A stretch of DNA of 64,000 nt from Cyathus striatus (Eukaryota; Basidiomycota; Agaricomycetes; Agaricales; Nidulariaceae), in NCBI GenBank assembly GCA_025738555.1, contig JAOVFP010000009.1:62001-126000 (forward strand), read 5' to 3'. The translations under genes and the position numbers were made by a program. Below the pieces are notes generated by a model. It worked only from the letters and a program-made list of their open reading frames with translations. It made no database searches and was not told the origin of the DNA. This document shows positions 22,901-33,262 of this stretch, piece by piece; positions within the stretch are counted from its first letter, which is position 1, and the number at the start of each line of letters is the position of its first letter.

Positions 22901-24669
22901 CGTGTCTTCATCACACATCCTATCACATCGCCCGCCCTACTATGTCGAAATTCGCACATGCCGCCTCCAAAAGTGGTATAATAGCCAGCATCATCTATCT
23001 TTCCAACCGATACAAGGCAGAAACCAAGTGATGGGGTATAGAGGACATCGGTAAGTCGCATTTTCACCTTGTTTTGGCCATTTGGGACTGATATAATCAC
23101 GTCTCCAATCCCTTCAGCAGAAAAGTATTGCTGGTTGGCTGTAGATAATGATTGTGGGGCAATAGACGTAAAGCTAATGAAGTCGTCTCGGAAGGGGGAC
23201 ATATGGTGTGAAGCCCCAGAGTCATACAGATTGCATGGATCTAGCTTTGATCCAGCAGAGGCGGTGGCAACCATGTCTAATGCCTTGTTCAACATCCTAA
23301 TCATCGTGGGCAACGGATCCATTCCTCCAGGAGTTAAGACTACTCCAGTTCCCCCTCCTTCATTATCGCCATCATCATGCTTGAACCTCGGTTCTGGCAT
23401 ATCTTCATCGTCTTCGTCCTCCGACAGTTCAACAAGGGAGGGTATTTCATCATCATTGCTAGCATCCTCAGCATGTTCCTCGTGCAGCAATGCATCCATC
23501 CCGTTCACTGTAGCCTCCAGACTTTCACTGTCCTCCATAATTACATCGCCAGTACAGAAAACTGTCCATGCACCCGCTATCTCATCAAGGCTGGCTGCTG
23601 TCGATGCTGAGCCACTGTTATTTCCGCCGGAGGAGGATTTTGGTCGGGGTCTTGATGTATTGCTATCTTGACTATCCTTTCCATCATCCTTCTTTGGGGA
23701 GGGACACTGATCCTTTTTGTGTCCATGGCCTCCACAATTCCAGCATTCGCCTGTAGCTCGTGACCCTTTCCTCTGATTGTCCTTCTGGCAACGACCTCCA
23801 CCTGTGCGCGAGCCCGGCTTCTCACTCGACATGGTGCTGTATGTGGCAACTCCAGTCGAATTTTGCTCCTTCGATTTTCCAACACCCTTCAGTTTCTTAT
23901 CGCCATATACCCAGTCCCACTCCTGAAGGACTAAATGAACCATGTAGTCTGGCTTGAGTTGAGTGGAAAGGTGTTTGACGGGTGGTTTGGTGTCTGATGA
24001 AGGTATTGCTGGTGAAGTAGTTGCCGTTGCCGTTGTCATTGTAGATTCTGTCGAGGTCGAAGTGGTAGAGGTAATAATACCATTCAGTTCACTACCAATG
24101 GTATCTTCTATTGTTGTGACAATGGCTCGAACATTAGCATCTATCTGTGAGATATAGGTGGATAAGTCTGGCAGTGGCTTTAAGAAATTGATGATAAGAC
24201 TCTGGTATTCATCATCTGTGACCGTAATTCCTAATGCCTTCAGCTTTTCATACTCCATGTTCACTCTATTGAACTCGTCGTGTAAATTTGCTCCATCCCG
24301 GTAACACATGGCCAAGAATTTCATTCGAAGGTTATTTCGCATTAGCATAGACTTGCTTGTGAATTCCGATACAATCCCAGACCACCTCTCTGCCACAGAG
24401 GGTCTCAACATATACTTTGCGAGTATAGAGTCAGGAAGCTTCTGCATCAACAGGTGGGATGCCAAATCCTCTTTCTCCTGCCATGTTTCAAGCTCGGGAG
24501 TGTTTTCTGCGGGTTTCACAGCCTGTCCATTAAAATGCTTCCACACCTTCTGAGCTCTCATAGCTCCTTTGAAGCGGGCCTCGAACATGACCCAGTTCTC
24601 GCCCGAGCTGTCAAGCCTATCAACAGCCTGCGAGAAATTTACAAGGCCAGCGTTAGTTGAAGTCGACAT
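19972..24669 (-). CDS. Copia gag-pol polyprotein with one in-frame TGA
   Basis: The frame opens at ATG 24669 and stays open to 19972 except for one TGA at 22060-22062, where relatives usually carry a sense codon before WVGYD. Domains in order: gag with a CCHC knuckle CWNCGGHGHKKDQC; aspartic protease DSGASHHM; integrase with HRRMGH and CDICIQAK zinc ligands, then the catalytic core (HSDIWGP, FTDDYSRW, SDRGGEY); reverse transcriptase with VDVKSAYLNGD and AAHVDDLTIA; RNase H with YGDNQSAIAL and HARTKHIDIQ. The length, about 1,565 codons, is normal for a full Copia polyprotein. The TGA falls between integrase and RT. It would block pol expression unless read through, and a CGA-to-TGA change is the simplest explanation. 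The element also carries the acidic linker usual before RT. Confidence 0.93.
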
Positions 24670-24729
24670 AATGGTGTATTCGTGTATTCAGTATATGCAG
24701 GTCAATTGGCAGGGGCGGGGCCCATAACC

Positions 24730-25076
24730 TATAAGATATAATGACTAGATAATAAGAGAATACTCAGTTCTCGTATCGTTGTGAGACAAACTGTAATATA
24801 TTACCTAGATAATAAGAGAATACTATGGTAGGTAATATATGTAAGTAAGAGTATGGCTAAATATAAAGAGCTCTGCTCACCTCAGTTCTCGTATCGTTGT
24901 GAGACAAACTGAGGGAGCAGATATCTTTGTAATCTACTTAAATACTAGAAAGATCGAAAAATTTGTAAGTACCATGAGTCAATGCACGTCATAGGCAGGG
25001 AGAGTCGGCATCCTGTTTGTCGGCACGGCACATCAATAGCGCATGGATTGCATAAGCAACCCTCCGTGTTCCAACA
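24730..25076 (-). repeat. Copia 5' LTR
   Basis: 347 bp, nearly identical to the copy at 19618-19964, with the same internal 31-bp duplication. It carries the retroelement promoter by position; no TATA box was assigned. Confidence 0.9.
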
Positions 25077-25081
25077 TTGTG

Positions 25082-26262
25082 CATATGTGCTTACAGGCCA
25101 CTGCTGACATGTGTACAGAAGGATGACATGGTCATAGACGGTGCAGCAGTAGGTGTAGACAAAAGTACAAACCACCAACAATGTATGTAAATTAATAAGG
25201 AGGCATTCATGTATTAGAGACAAGTTAGTGCTGCTAAGATAAGTATCAGTGCAATACATTAAAATAGCTTTGTAGTCTTACACTGACACATGTTGATTCT
25301 TCAGTGTCAGTAAAGGAGGATAGTACTAAATAGCTGTTACAGAAATATCATTTCATCCCAACATGTTCTCAATTTTTTACATCAGGATTATTTGATGGCT
25401 TGGGCTTTTTCCAATATGTGGTGACCTGTCTCGAGAACTTTATGGTCTCTCACACTAGTATTGTATGTCAATTCATTCTATGTATTCGTTTTAGCACTAT
25501 ATTAATTACTTATATAAAATGATAGCCTGAAATATTCCAAATTTCTCATGCTACCATTTGCACTCATTCCCTATTGCTAATCAATTCGCCACTCTTGATG
25601 CAATATTCTCAGAATTCAAAAATATCCCCTTCTAAAAATTGAGAGCATATAGGTTGGAAAAAATCTTCTGTATCTAGAAATAGCTCAACAGATTTTAATA
25701 TCTAGGGTAAGTTCTGGAAGTATTGCATGTCTATTAAATCTTACATTATATTCAAGGATATTGCCTCCATTCCAATCCATATCATTTAATTCCTTCATGT
25801 GTGTGTGCTTTTCTGGAATTAATGCATCAGAATTTCTGTGCTGTTTTTGCCAGAAAAAGAGGAGGATCTGTGTAATATCTTTATTCTTTGTCTGGCCAGC
25901 ATCACAATACTTGAAAGCCAGATTGGCTGGTTGTTTACATGATGAAGATGAGTTAGAACACAGTCGAACAGAGGTTTCATGCTCCATAGGTCTTTCATCT
26001 CCTATGCCGCATCTTCCAGACATATGCATAAAATAGATGTGATGGCTCTGGCCCCTCAGTGCACTTGGGATCTCTTGGCTTGTACCTTTACCCAAAACAA
26101 AAACTCAGAGGGCAAGGATTGAACCCACAGCCTTAAGTAACATAGCAACAACAATTACATATTGTATTCCACTTCACTACAGTGCTGCATAAAATGTAAA
26201 GTAAAACACCTTTATGTTCATCTGTGTAAGGGCGCGGGAATATATATCTAAATTAGGGAAAT
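25082..26262. other. non-coding DNA with unassigned ORF
   Basis: A 136-codon frame at 25685-26095 (-) with one ATG has no recognised domain. Near 26105-26150 the minus strand contains gggttcaatccttgccctct, which resembles a tRNA T-arm/B box and could be a SINE remnant; no full tRNA fold was found. Confidence 0.3.
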
Positions 26263-26263
26263 C

Positions 26264-26310
26264 ATGTGATGTCCCAGGTGGGGGAGACAAACGACAGTCG
26301 GTGGGACAGC
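26264..26310 (+). repeat. dispersed terminal-like repeat, copy 3
   Basis: Starts tcatgtgatgtcccaggtgg, then ggagacaaacgacagtcgg. It is the third member of the family at 8311 and 19507-19577 and lies directly beside the next TIR element. Confidence 0.45.
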
Positions 26311-26333
26311 ATAAGGAATGATATACTAAAATA

Positions 26334-26998
26334 GGGGAAATCAAAGCTGGCCTCTTGGCAAAACGAAATAAATCAAGGGTGAAACAAAATGATTTCCCAC
26401 GAGAATGAACGAGACAGTTCTGTGCCAGTTCTATGAGGTGCGATGTCGTTTCGAGGTGGGCTGTCTCGTACCTAATTAAGTTGGAGCTTGAATAATAGCT
26501 GCTCCTTCAACCTTGTGCTCTGGGACAACTCTGGGAGGCTCTGGGCTTATCATTTGTCGATGTATATATCTGAGGCCTATTCACGCGATGTCTCTGAGTT
26601 GGAGCTTGATTCTGAGTCTGAGGAGGACAGGCTTGCTAAGCTTGCTTCTTCGGCCATAGATACCATAAAGGCCTCTATGAGTGCTCTTTCATGCTGTTGA
26701 TGCTCAGTAATACAAGGCATCGTGGGGGTTATAGTCTTAGAGGCGGCAGAAAGGAACAATCCTTATCTATCCCAAATCTATCTAATCTATGGCCTTGCTA
26801 CGGCCTGGTTAACATTCAACTTATCGGGTACTTACTCCGCGCATCAGTAATTTTAATCTCCGCCTAAGCGTATCGGCCAAAAGCAGTTGTCTGTACCGAC
26901 GTGATCTGGGGTTGTCAAAGCTGGCACAAAACAAAACGTTGTTCACACGCATCGATCAAATGTCTTGGCACAACAAAACAGCCAGCTTTGATTTCCCC
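26334..26998. mobile_element. short TIR element flanked by TA, 665 bp
   Basis: The left end ggggaaatcaaagctgg and the right end ccagctttgatttcccc are perfect inverted repeats, each flanked by TA (26332-26333 and 26999-27000). This suggests a TA-targeting (Tc1/mariner-like) non-autonomous element. It holds a small Ser/Glu-rich frame (26488-26700) with no transposase catalytic motif. Confidence 0.7.
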
Positions 26999-27040
26999 TA
27001 ATGTCAACGAGTTTGACCGGACCGTCTATCGACGAGATAC

Positions 27041-29047
27041 CAGGACCCTGGATAATCCCGGTTAATGTTAGATACCAAATCAGTGATTTTTGGCCAGTTA
27101 TAGGGGGATGAAAATTAGCAAAATTTCCTCGATTTTTAGGGGGATAGCGTATCTGGAGTAAAATAGGTCGGGATTATAGGGGGACACAGTATCTAAGGTG
27201 CAAAACAGTATCTAGTGTATTTCTTCGACATCTTTATGATTTTGGCGCATTGTAAGTTGCTTTACTGCACTCAGAACAAGGTGTTTCTGCTCGAATATAC
27301 CTACATATGTCTCGGTAAATACATTACTGTGTATCTCAATGATAGAATCATTTTGAGAAACATGCTGAATGGAAGAAGCTGAAATTTCGCAGAGAAAAGC
27401 AGCCGCTGGTATATGCGCATATTGCGGCAAGCCAGTGTGAGCTCCAGGTCCAAATATTCCATGAAAGTGCTGGTGTCCAGGTCGTATTTGACGCCATACT
27501 TGCATTCCTATGTATGAGATAGTACCTATGTTGTTTATAGATGTCACCCAGTTGTGTTTTCTGCCTTTCCCAGCACCTTTCTCATACACTGTGATGACTG
27601 AAACGAATTTCGAGATATGAATGCAAATACAAACTGAGGAGTAATATTATACTTACCTTTCCCTAGTAATAGTTGCACTTTCACAATGACTACTCCAAAT
27701 GATTTGTTGCTCAGTGGAGCCAAAATACTAACTCTTGCGGTTGCAAATAGTTCCAAAGGGATTAATAACGAAAATTCTTGTCAACGTTGCTGGATTACTC
27801 TTCCAGCAATTCCTTCAGCAGCAAGTCGTGCATTAGCACTATTTCCTGCCTTCCTTTCCTTTCCTTTGTCCATGGCGCTGCTATATGAAGATTTTATAGT
27901 GTGCCATATCTTGCAATTTAGTCCTGTGGGATGGAATCGGAAATGTATTAAGAATCGAGATTGAGTGAGAGGGTGCATCATGCACGAATCTCTCCAATGG
28001 TGATTTTAGCTTGAAGCAGTGTCCCGAGACAGCAGGTAATAATACGTGTACAAGGCCTATAGGTGAGAGCATTGATGCAGGAACCAATATAGCACTTAAA
28101 TTTCTGCATGAGAGTCTTGTCCATTGAACAAGCCCATCTGATACAATATCAGGAACATCTTTATCGATTTTTCCAGTTCCAATCCACTCTGAGTAATCTA
28201 CTTTCAGAAAGTGTACTCGACATATATATCCTGTAAAAATTCCTGTTTCTGATAGATTAGTTAGAATTATGTATAGAAAATGCATAGAAGACAACGATCA
28301 TGAACCTAATACGATCCAATAAGAAAATGTGTAGTTGCGAGTGCTTAATTTGAGACTTAATGAAGCACACTTTTCATTCTAACTATGAGGTTTATATGCA
28401 AGAGCGAAAACAAGTTCCAATATGACACAAGACAGACTGAGATATAGGTAAAATGGCAGTGAACGTTTGTAGATGTTCACTGAGAGATAAACTAGGGTAG
28501 AAAGAACAATAAATCAAAATTTATAGCGGAAAATACTTCCCTGTAGTCTTATGCTATGCTATTCTTGAGGCAACATTGAGGAGAGGCATTTCTCTGCGGT
28601 AGTATGTATCAGGTATAAATGAGGCTGTGAGTAAGCAAGTGTGTACAACGATCTGCAGTGCGAGTGTCAGTTGATGTGACTTAAATTCCAAGAGATTTAG
28701 ATAGTGAACACACATACACGAGGTATAGCCCTTAGAGGCGTTGGGAGGGGCAGGGAGGGGTTCCGAGCAAGCAGTGAGATAGCGGCTACAGCCTACAGCA
28801 AGCGCGGTACAATTATGATGTGTCGAACTTCAAGTGTAGCAGTGCTGTAACTAGGGGATGGTATCTAACCTTTCGGAATAGTGTGAATTGTAGGGGGATG
28901 TTTGCGGGGCGCTTAACTCAACATCGTGGGAACAAAAAAGGTGTCAATGGGGGGATACCTGCCAAAGCGTATCCAACCTTGCTGAAATTCCTGGCTGTTT
29001 ATAGGGGGATACGTATTTAACATTTAGCGGGATTATCCAGGGTCCTG
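27041..29047. mobile_element. TIR element of unassigned class, 2007 bp, 6-bp TSD
   Basis: Both ends read caggaccctggataatcccg inward, identical over 20 bp and similar for about 35 bp. The direct repeat agatac lies at 27035-27040 and 29048-29053. Subterminal words (agggggata, gtatctaa) recur in both ends, as transposase-binding arrays do. Internal minus-strand frames at 27212-27589, 27544-27756 and 27881-28294 may be exons of one cargo or transposase relic (SIEIHSNVFTETYVGIF, VQWTRLSCRNLSAILVP), but no DDE motif was recognised. Confidence 0.75.
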
Positions 29048-29220
29048 AGATACCCCACGCCAGTCATGTGACGCCAGCGTGATCTCGTTTCAGACGGTTC
29101 GGCTTCCGGACTACTGGGTGACTGATTTGCACAACACTGGTGCGAGAGTGAAAGGCTTCCTCGCTCTTCGCTCTCAATCACTAACAGCTACTTTCTAACG
29201 CACAGGGTGTAATCAACACA

Positions 29221-29645
29221 ATGGACCTCTTCTCCAATGCCCTCCTCAAACTTGATAACCCCCCGCACCAGCCCATAATCCAACCATCCTCTGAGATCCA
29301 CATTACCGTACCCAGTTAAGCACTACTTGCCACACAAAATAGGTTTCCTAGACCCCACCACATCTGACGGGCGCGTTATCTTCTTCCTCCCCTGGCAAGG
29401 GAATGGCAAGGGAAACATTGTAGATCATGCGTGGACCGTTGGACGGTATGTTCGCTTACTGAGCCGACTGGTGATAGTTGGCCTTTGCATGGAAGCGGCT
29501 TTATCCTGCTTATCCATGTACGTCCCTTCCCTTTCCTCCTTCCCCCTCTCTTCTTACTAACCCACTGTTTATCAGTCATCGAAGCGGAAGTGCATTATGC
29601 AGTGAGATGCGAATAATCACAAATGGCAATCGACGTTCTCGCGCG
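29221..29645 (+). pseudogene. mitochondrial glycerol-3-phosphate dehydrogenase (GUT2-like) relic
   Basis: Fragments of FAD-dependent glycerol-3-phosphate dehydrogenase in order: a piece from 29221 (QPIIQPSSEIHITVP), a frameshift near 29320, then KIGFLDPTTSDGRVIFFLPW up to about 29406. An internal deletion follows. Then comes TGDSWPLHG (about 29468-29496), a likely intron, and IEAEVHYAVRCE, a TAA, then MAIDVLARR (about 29579-29645). These are characteristic strings of the GUT2 family. The FAD-binding N-terminus is absent and the copy is clearly dead. Confidence 0.8.
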
Positions 29646-29679
29646 GTAACCGTTTGGCTTCATCTCCATCCATCCATAC

Positions 29680-29960
29680 ACGCGAGTTAGCCCTTCGCAG
29701 CTCGCCCGAGGGTGTCAGGACACCTAGCTTAGCAAACTATGTAATCGTCAGTGATGCGCAGGGACTCGGCATTATCGAAAATAAGTACAACGTCCCATGG
29801 TCTGCATTTGTCGGCCCCATCGGGTTATCAGGTATGTTAGCATGAATGCGCAAGAGGGCATGTGTAGGCTGATATTTTCTTGCATAGGATTCACAGCGTA
29901 TGCGGGTTGAAAGGAATACTCTGCACTGAAAGTGACCACCAATCCGGAAGTGCAGCCAAA
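29680..29960 (+). pseudogene. MDR oxidoreductase (PTGR/allyl-alcohol dehydrogenase-like) relic
   Basis: VRTPSLANYVIVSDAQGLG and NVPWSAFVGPIGLSG (about 29718-29830) match the segment before the nucleotide-binding fold in zinc-free medium-chain reductases. A typical intron (gtatgt...gcatag, 29831-29886) follows. Then GFTAYAG, a TGA where relatives have Trp, then KEYSAL. Further sequence drifts out of frame. It directly abuts the GUT2-like relic, so two unrelated gene pieces are joined here. Confidence 0.65.
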
Positions 29961-31418
29961 GTGACCGATGATATGCGCAATATGAAAACATTCGAGCAGT
30001 GGGCTAAATATCATAAAGCCTTCGATTCTTCTGTTAGTGGAGGGACGGTTGAAGGCTTTCTGAACAAGTACGTGCCGTCTAATGCAGTGTGCACCTGCGC
30101 TTTCAACTACTGCAGGGCTGGCAGAGGCGTTACACCTAGTTGCGACAGAGGTGCCAATGGTAGGAAACGAAAAGCTTACATATGGTCCTCGTGAGTTTCT
30201 TCGTGCATCCATACATCTCACAACGCTGATCAGCTTCAAGATTACAATGCTCACAAATTTCCGCATGATTGGCCGGGTACTTTATACAGACCAATTCGGC
30301 AATATAAAGTGGTGATCGAAACGCGGTAAAGCCACGCGCCAAGTTCGATCAATTTGGGCGGAGTTATCATTTATGCAAGCTCTAAGGCTACTATTTAATT
30401 TTGAACATCGATGTAGTAATCTGCCCATTATATTCTATACCCCTTCACAGCCTCTTCATATGTCTGCCCATCATGCATCAAGCTTCAAGTTAATGCTGTC
30501 GCTGTCTAGTTTACTGCTCGGAACCAGGGAAGATGGATTGGGTTCTGGAGTACCTACACTCACTGCTAGGAGAGTGCAAGGTGTGCCATGCTGATCAGTG
30601 GTGTGGGGATGTGGGATGAACGATGCGGGATACACGCAAATCACCATCGCCCACTGACCACCTTCGGGCGCGTTGCATTGGTACCGCAATCACCATTCCG
30701 CCATCCAACCTTCAATAGATTTCCTGCAGAGGAGTTTATAGCGTCGGTTAGGTATCAATTTGATATTCAGTAGAGAAACCGTGAAGGTGACTACAGTTTG
30801 GGTTCATGTGTAAAAGGAGAAGAGAGAGCGTGGGAGGAAGAAGTGAAGCCAGAAAAGGTGGGCATTCCGAGAGTGAAGTGTTTTCCTGCTCCAAAGAAAC
30901 GGCAGTGGGGGATTGTGAAGGTTAAGAACGGGTTCGTTTCGTTTCTTCACATTTTGACTTCTCATAAGTTATGCGTTTGTTTAAGATAATGAAGAGTTAA
31001 AAGACCGAAAAAATCAAGAATAGCGGCATCAAATATATGCGATCGTTGCCAAATCGTTGCTTAGAAGGTCTTAGTTTGCAGGAGTTTTTAGATTGTCTAT
31101 TCTCATAAATAAACCTCCTGCTTCTGTAAATTGGGTTGGCAGAAGAGCCTGAAGTCGGCCTGAAGCCTGAAATCTCATCATTTCACAGGCTTGTACTCGC
31201 GTAGATTTCCTTTTTACCATCGGGGCTAGCTGATATTTATAGCGACGCTTCTCGCACTACTGAGGTCGCTTTCTTGAAATCACCTGTTCTATAACCAATG
31301 CTTTCCATTCTCACGAAGTTGCTCACAGGTTATAACATTCTGTCGATTATTAGTCAGACACAGTAGGGACCCGCGATAACGCAGATGCACTACTCAGTTA
31401 TAATACCAGTCGAATGAC
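29961..31418. other. decayed coding fragments and intergenic DNA
   Basis: Frames such as LAEALHLVATEVPMVGNEKL (about 30115-30180), followed by a plausible intron and NAHKFPHDWPGTLYRP, look like exons of another dead gene, not recognised. A frame near 30798-30950 reads KVGIPRVKCFPAPKKRQWG. Nothing is supported from 31000 to 31418, the presumed promoter of the next gene. Confidence 0.35.
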
Positions 31419-32368
31419 ATGGTATCAAAGGTTATCCTCGTAACTGGTAAAATATTTCAATATTATTACTGTATCAAAAGTAACTTAATCAAATGCGGAA
31501 CCAAGGCTCCAGTAGCGGTATCGGCTTCGAGGTCGTTCGTCTTCTGGCACAGAAAGGTCATACTGTCTATCTCTCTGCTAGGAGGGAAGAAGCCGGCAAA
31601 GAAGCATTGTACATCCCTCGTTTAATATTACAACATTGGGTGTGGCTAATGCACAATCATTTTCAGGTCTAAGCTGAACTTGTCAGAGAGTTTAGATGTC
31701 AAATTTGTTCAACTCGATGTCACAGATAGTGGCTCGATTTCAAGTGCAAAAGATGTTATTGAAGAAGCTGAAGGCAGATTGGACATCCTAATTAATAATG
31801 CTGGTGTGTCAGCTATAATCGAATGTTCTGGCCCAACCGCATTAACCGTCTTTAAGGTGTTTCCGGCCTGGAGTATAGTCAGGATCCATATGAAATGTCG
31901 CACGAGCTCTTGGACCATGTATTCAAAGCCAACTTCTTCGGAGCAGTTCACACAACTACAGCGTTCCTACCTCTTCTCAAGAAATCGTCTGAACCCGCCA
32001 TTACTAATGTAACATCAGAACTTGGGTCCAATGGCACCCAATGTGCTCCCCCGGAGAGATATTTTAGATCACCGGCATATGCTGCATCAAAGGCTGCATT
32101 GAACTCGTATACAATTAATCTCGCCCACCATTTAGAAAAAGATGGATTCAAAGTCAATGCCGTTGTACCGGGCTCCACAGCGACGAAAATGAATGATTAC
32201 CGGGGGGCGCGGACTGTAACGGAGGGTGCTGAATCCATTATTCGATGGGCTTTGCTCGAGAAAGATGGTCCTACAGGTATATTATTCCTACCTATCTCTC
32301 CACGGCCCCTTTCTGATATCAAAAAAGGTAGACTTGGATATTTTGAGGAGGGTGAATATCCTTGGTAG
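31419..32368 (+). CDS. short-chain dehydrogenase/reductase (SDR)
   Basis: Classical-type NAD(P)-dependent SDR. ATG at 31419 gives MVSKVILVTG. Three introns (31447-31505, 31609-31666, 31804-31856) rebuild TGSSSGIG (cofactor-binding glycine motif), LDVTD, NNAGVSGLEY, a candidate catalytic Ser in NVTSELGS, and the catalytic YAASK (about residues 160-170). LAHHLEKDGFKVNAVVPGS follows. The length of about 250 residues is normal. Relatives are carbonyl reductase-like proteins; the substrate cannot be told. It ends at 32368 in EEGEYPW. It has no obvious partner genes. Confidence 0.88.
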
Positions 32369-33262
32369 AATTATGATGTTGGGAACAATACCTTGTATGT
32401 GCATTGTGTCATGATCCCACCAATTGATTCTTTAGAATAAACATTTTCCCAAGCCAAGATGTTCAACTTTTCTTTATGCTGAGGCCTAACTCTACTGCTA
32501 GAAATGATAGTGCGCCGTCCCTTCACAGGTTTACACGAGATTTACATACACTTTTTACCTTCGGGACTCCCGGCTACCTGGCATTTGTTTCTCAGATTCT
32601 CGTAGTTCATCACGCTTTCGTCTACAGACACATTGCTTTAGAGCTAGTATTTATTTAATCAACCAAATCAATCAAACGAGCAGATATTCAACCTACTCAA
32701 ACGGAGTGTCTTCAAAGGTTATCCTCGTAACAGATGTGGGATACTTAGTAGTAGTAGATACAATGAAATGTCTTTGAAATAGGTATTTATGTTGATGATG
32801 TCTCTGGAGTCTGAGCGTACTGGGGTTGTCTTCAAACTTGGAGGGATCGGCGCGCGGCGGCCAAGTTCTACTGTAGATTATGATTTGCAATTATTTCCAC
32901 TTGTAGGTCCGCGCTCAAGGGTCTGCTCGTACGAACACTTGAAGTAGGTTAACAGAGTAAGTATATCGTATGGCTATGTAACTGATTTGGACAGCATATC
33001 ATGGAATATCAAGGTGGTCAACTTCTATAAACTGTTCGCAACGTCGAAAACAAAAACAGAAGTGTGTGGGCTCGCATTGAAAGGAACAATAATTTACAAA
33101 TACAAAAGACAAAAAACAACACATGATATGCATGTTGGTTGGTTGCAACGCCACACATAGTTGTGCTTTATAAATTCGTAAGGCCAGGTCAGAGTTTTAC
33201 GCCTTTCCGAGTCCTTCCAACAACCTACCTTTTTTGTTACATCCCCTAACCCCGTGCCTCTC
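32369..33262. other. intergenic with short SDR-start echo
   Basis: No gene. At about 32710-32729 the string caaaggttatcctcgtaac repeats the 5' coding end of the SDR exactly (31424-31443 region), then diverges, suggesting a small duplicated relic. The presumed promoter of the next gene occupies the right part. Confidence 0.4.

Larger units (their letters stand above)
19618..25076 (-). mobile_element. Ty1/Copia LTR retrotransposon, 5459 bp
   Basis: A complete structure on the minus strand: 347-bp LTRs at both ends, a primer-binding-like stretch right after the 5' LTR (ggttatgggcccc), a single gag-pol frame, and a purine-rich tract (gattgagggggag) directly before the 3' LTR. The direct repeat ttgtg (cacaa on the element strand) flanks it at 19613-19617 and 25077-25081, a 5-bp target duplication. 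The order integrase before reverse transcriptase defines Copia. The LTRs differ at about four positions by eye, so insertion is recent. Confidence 0.95.
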
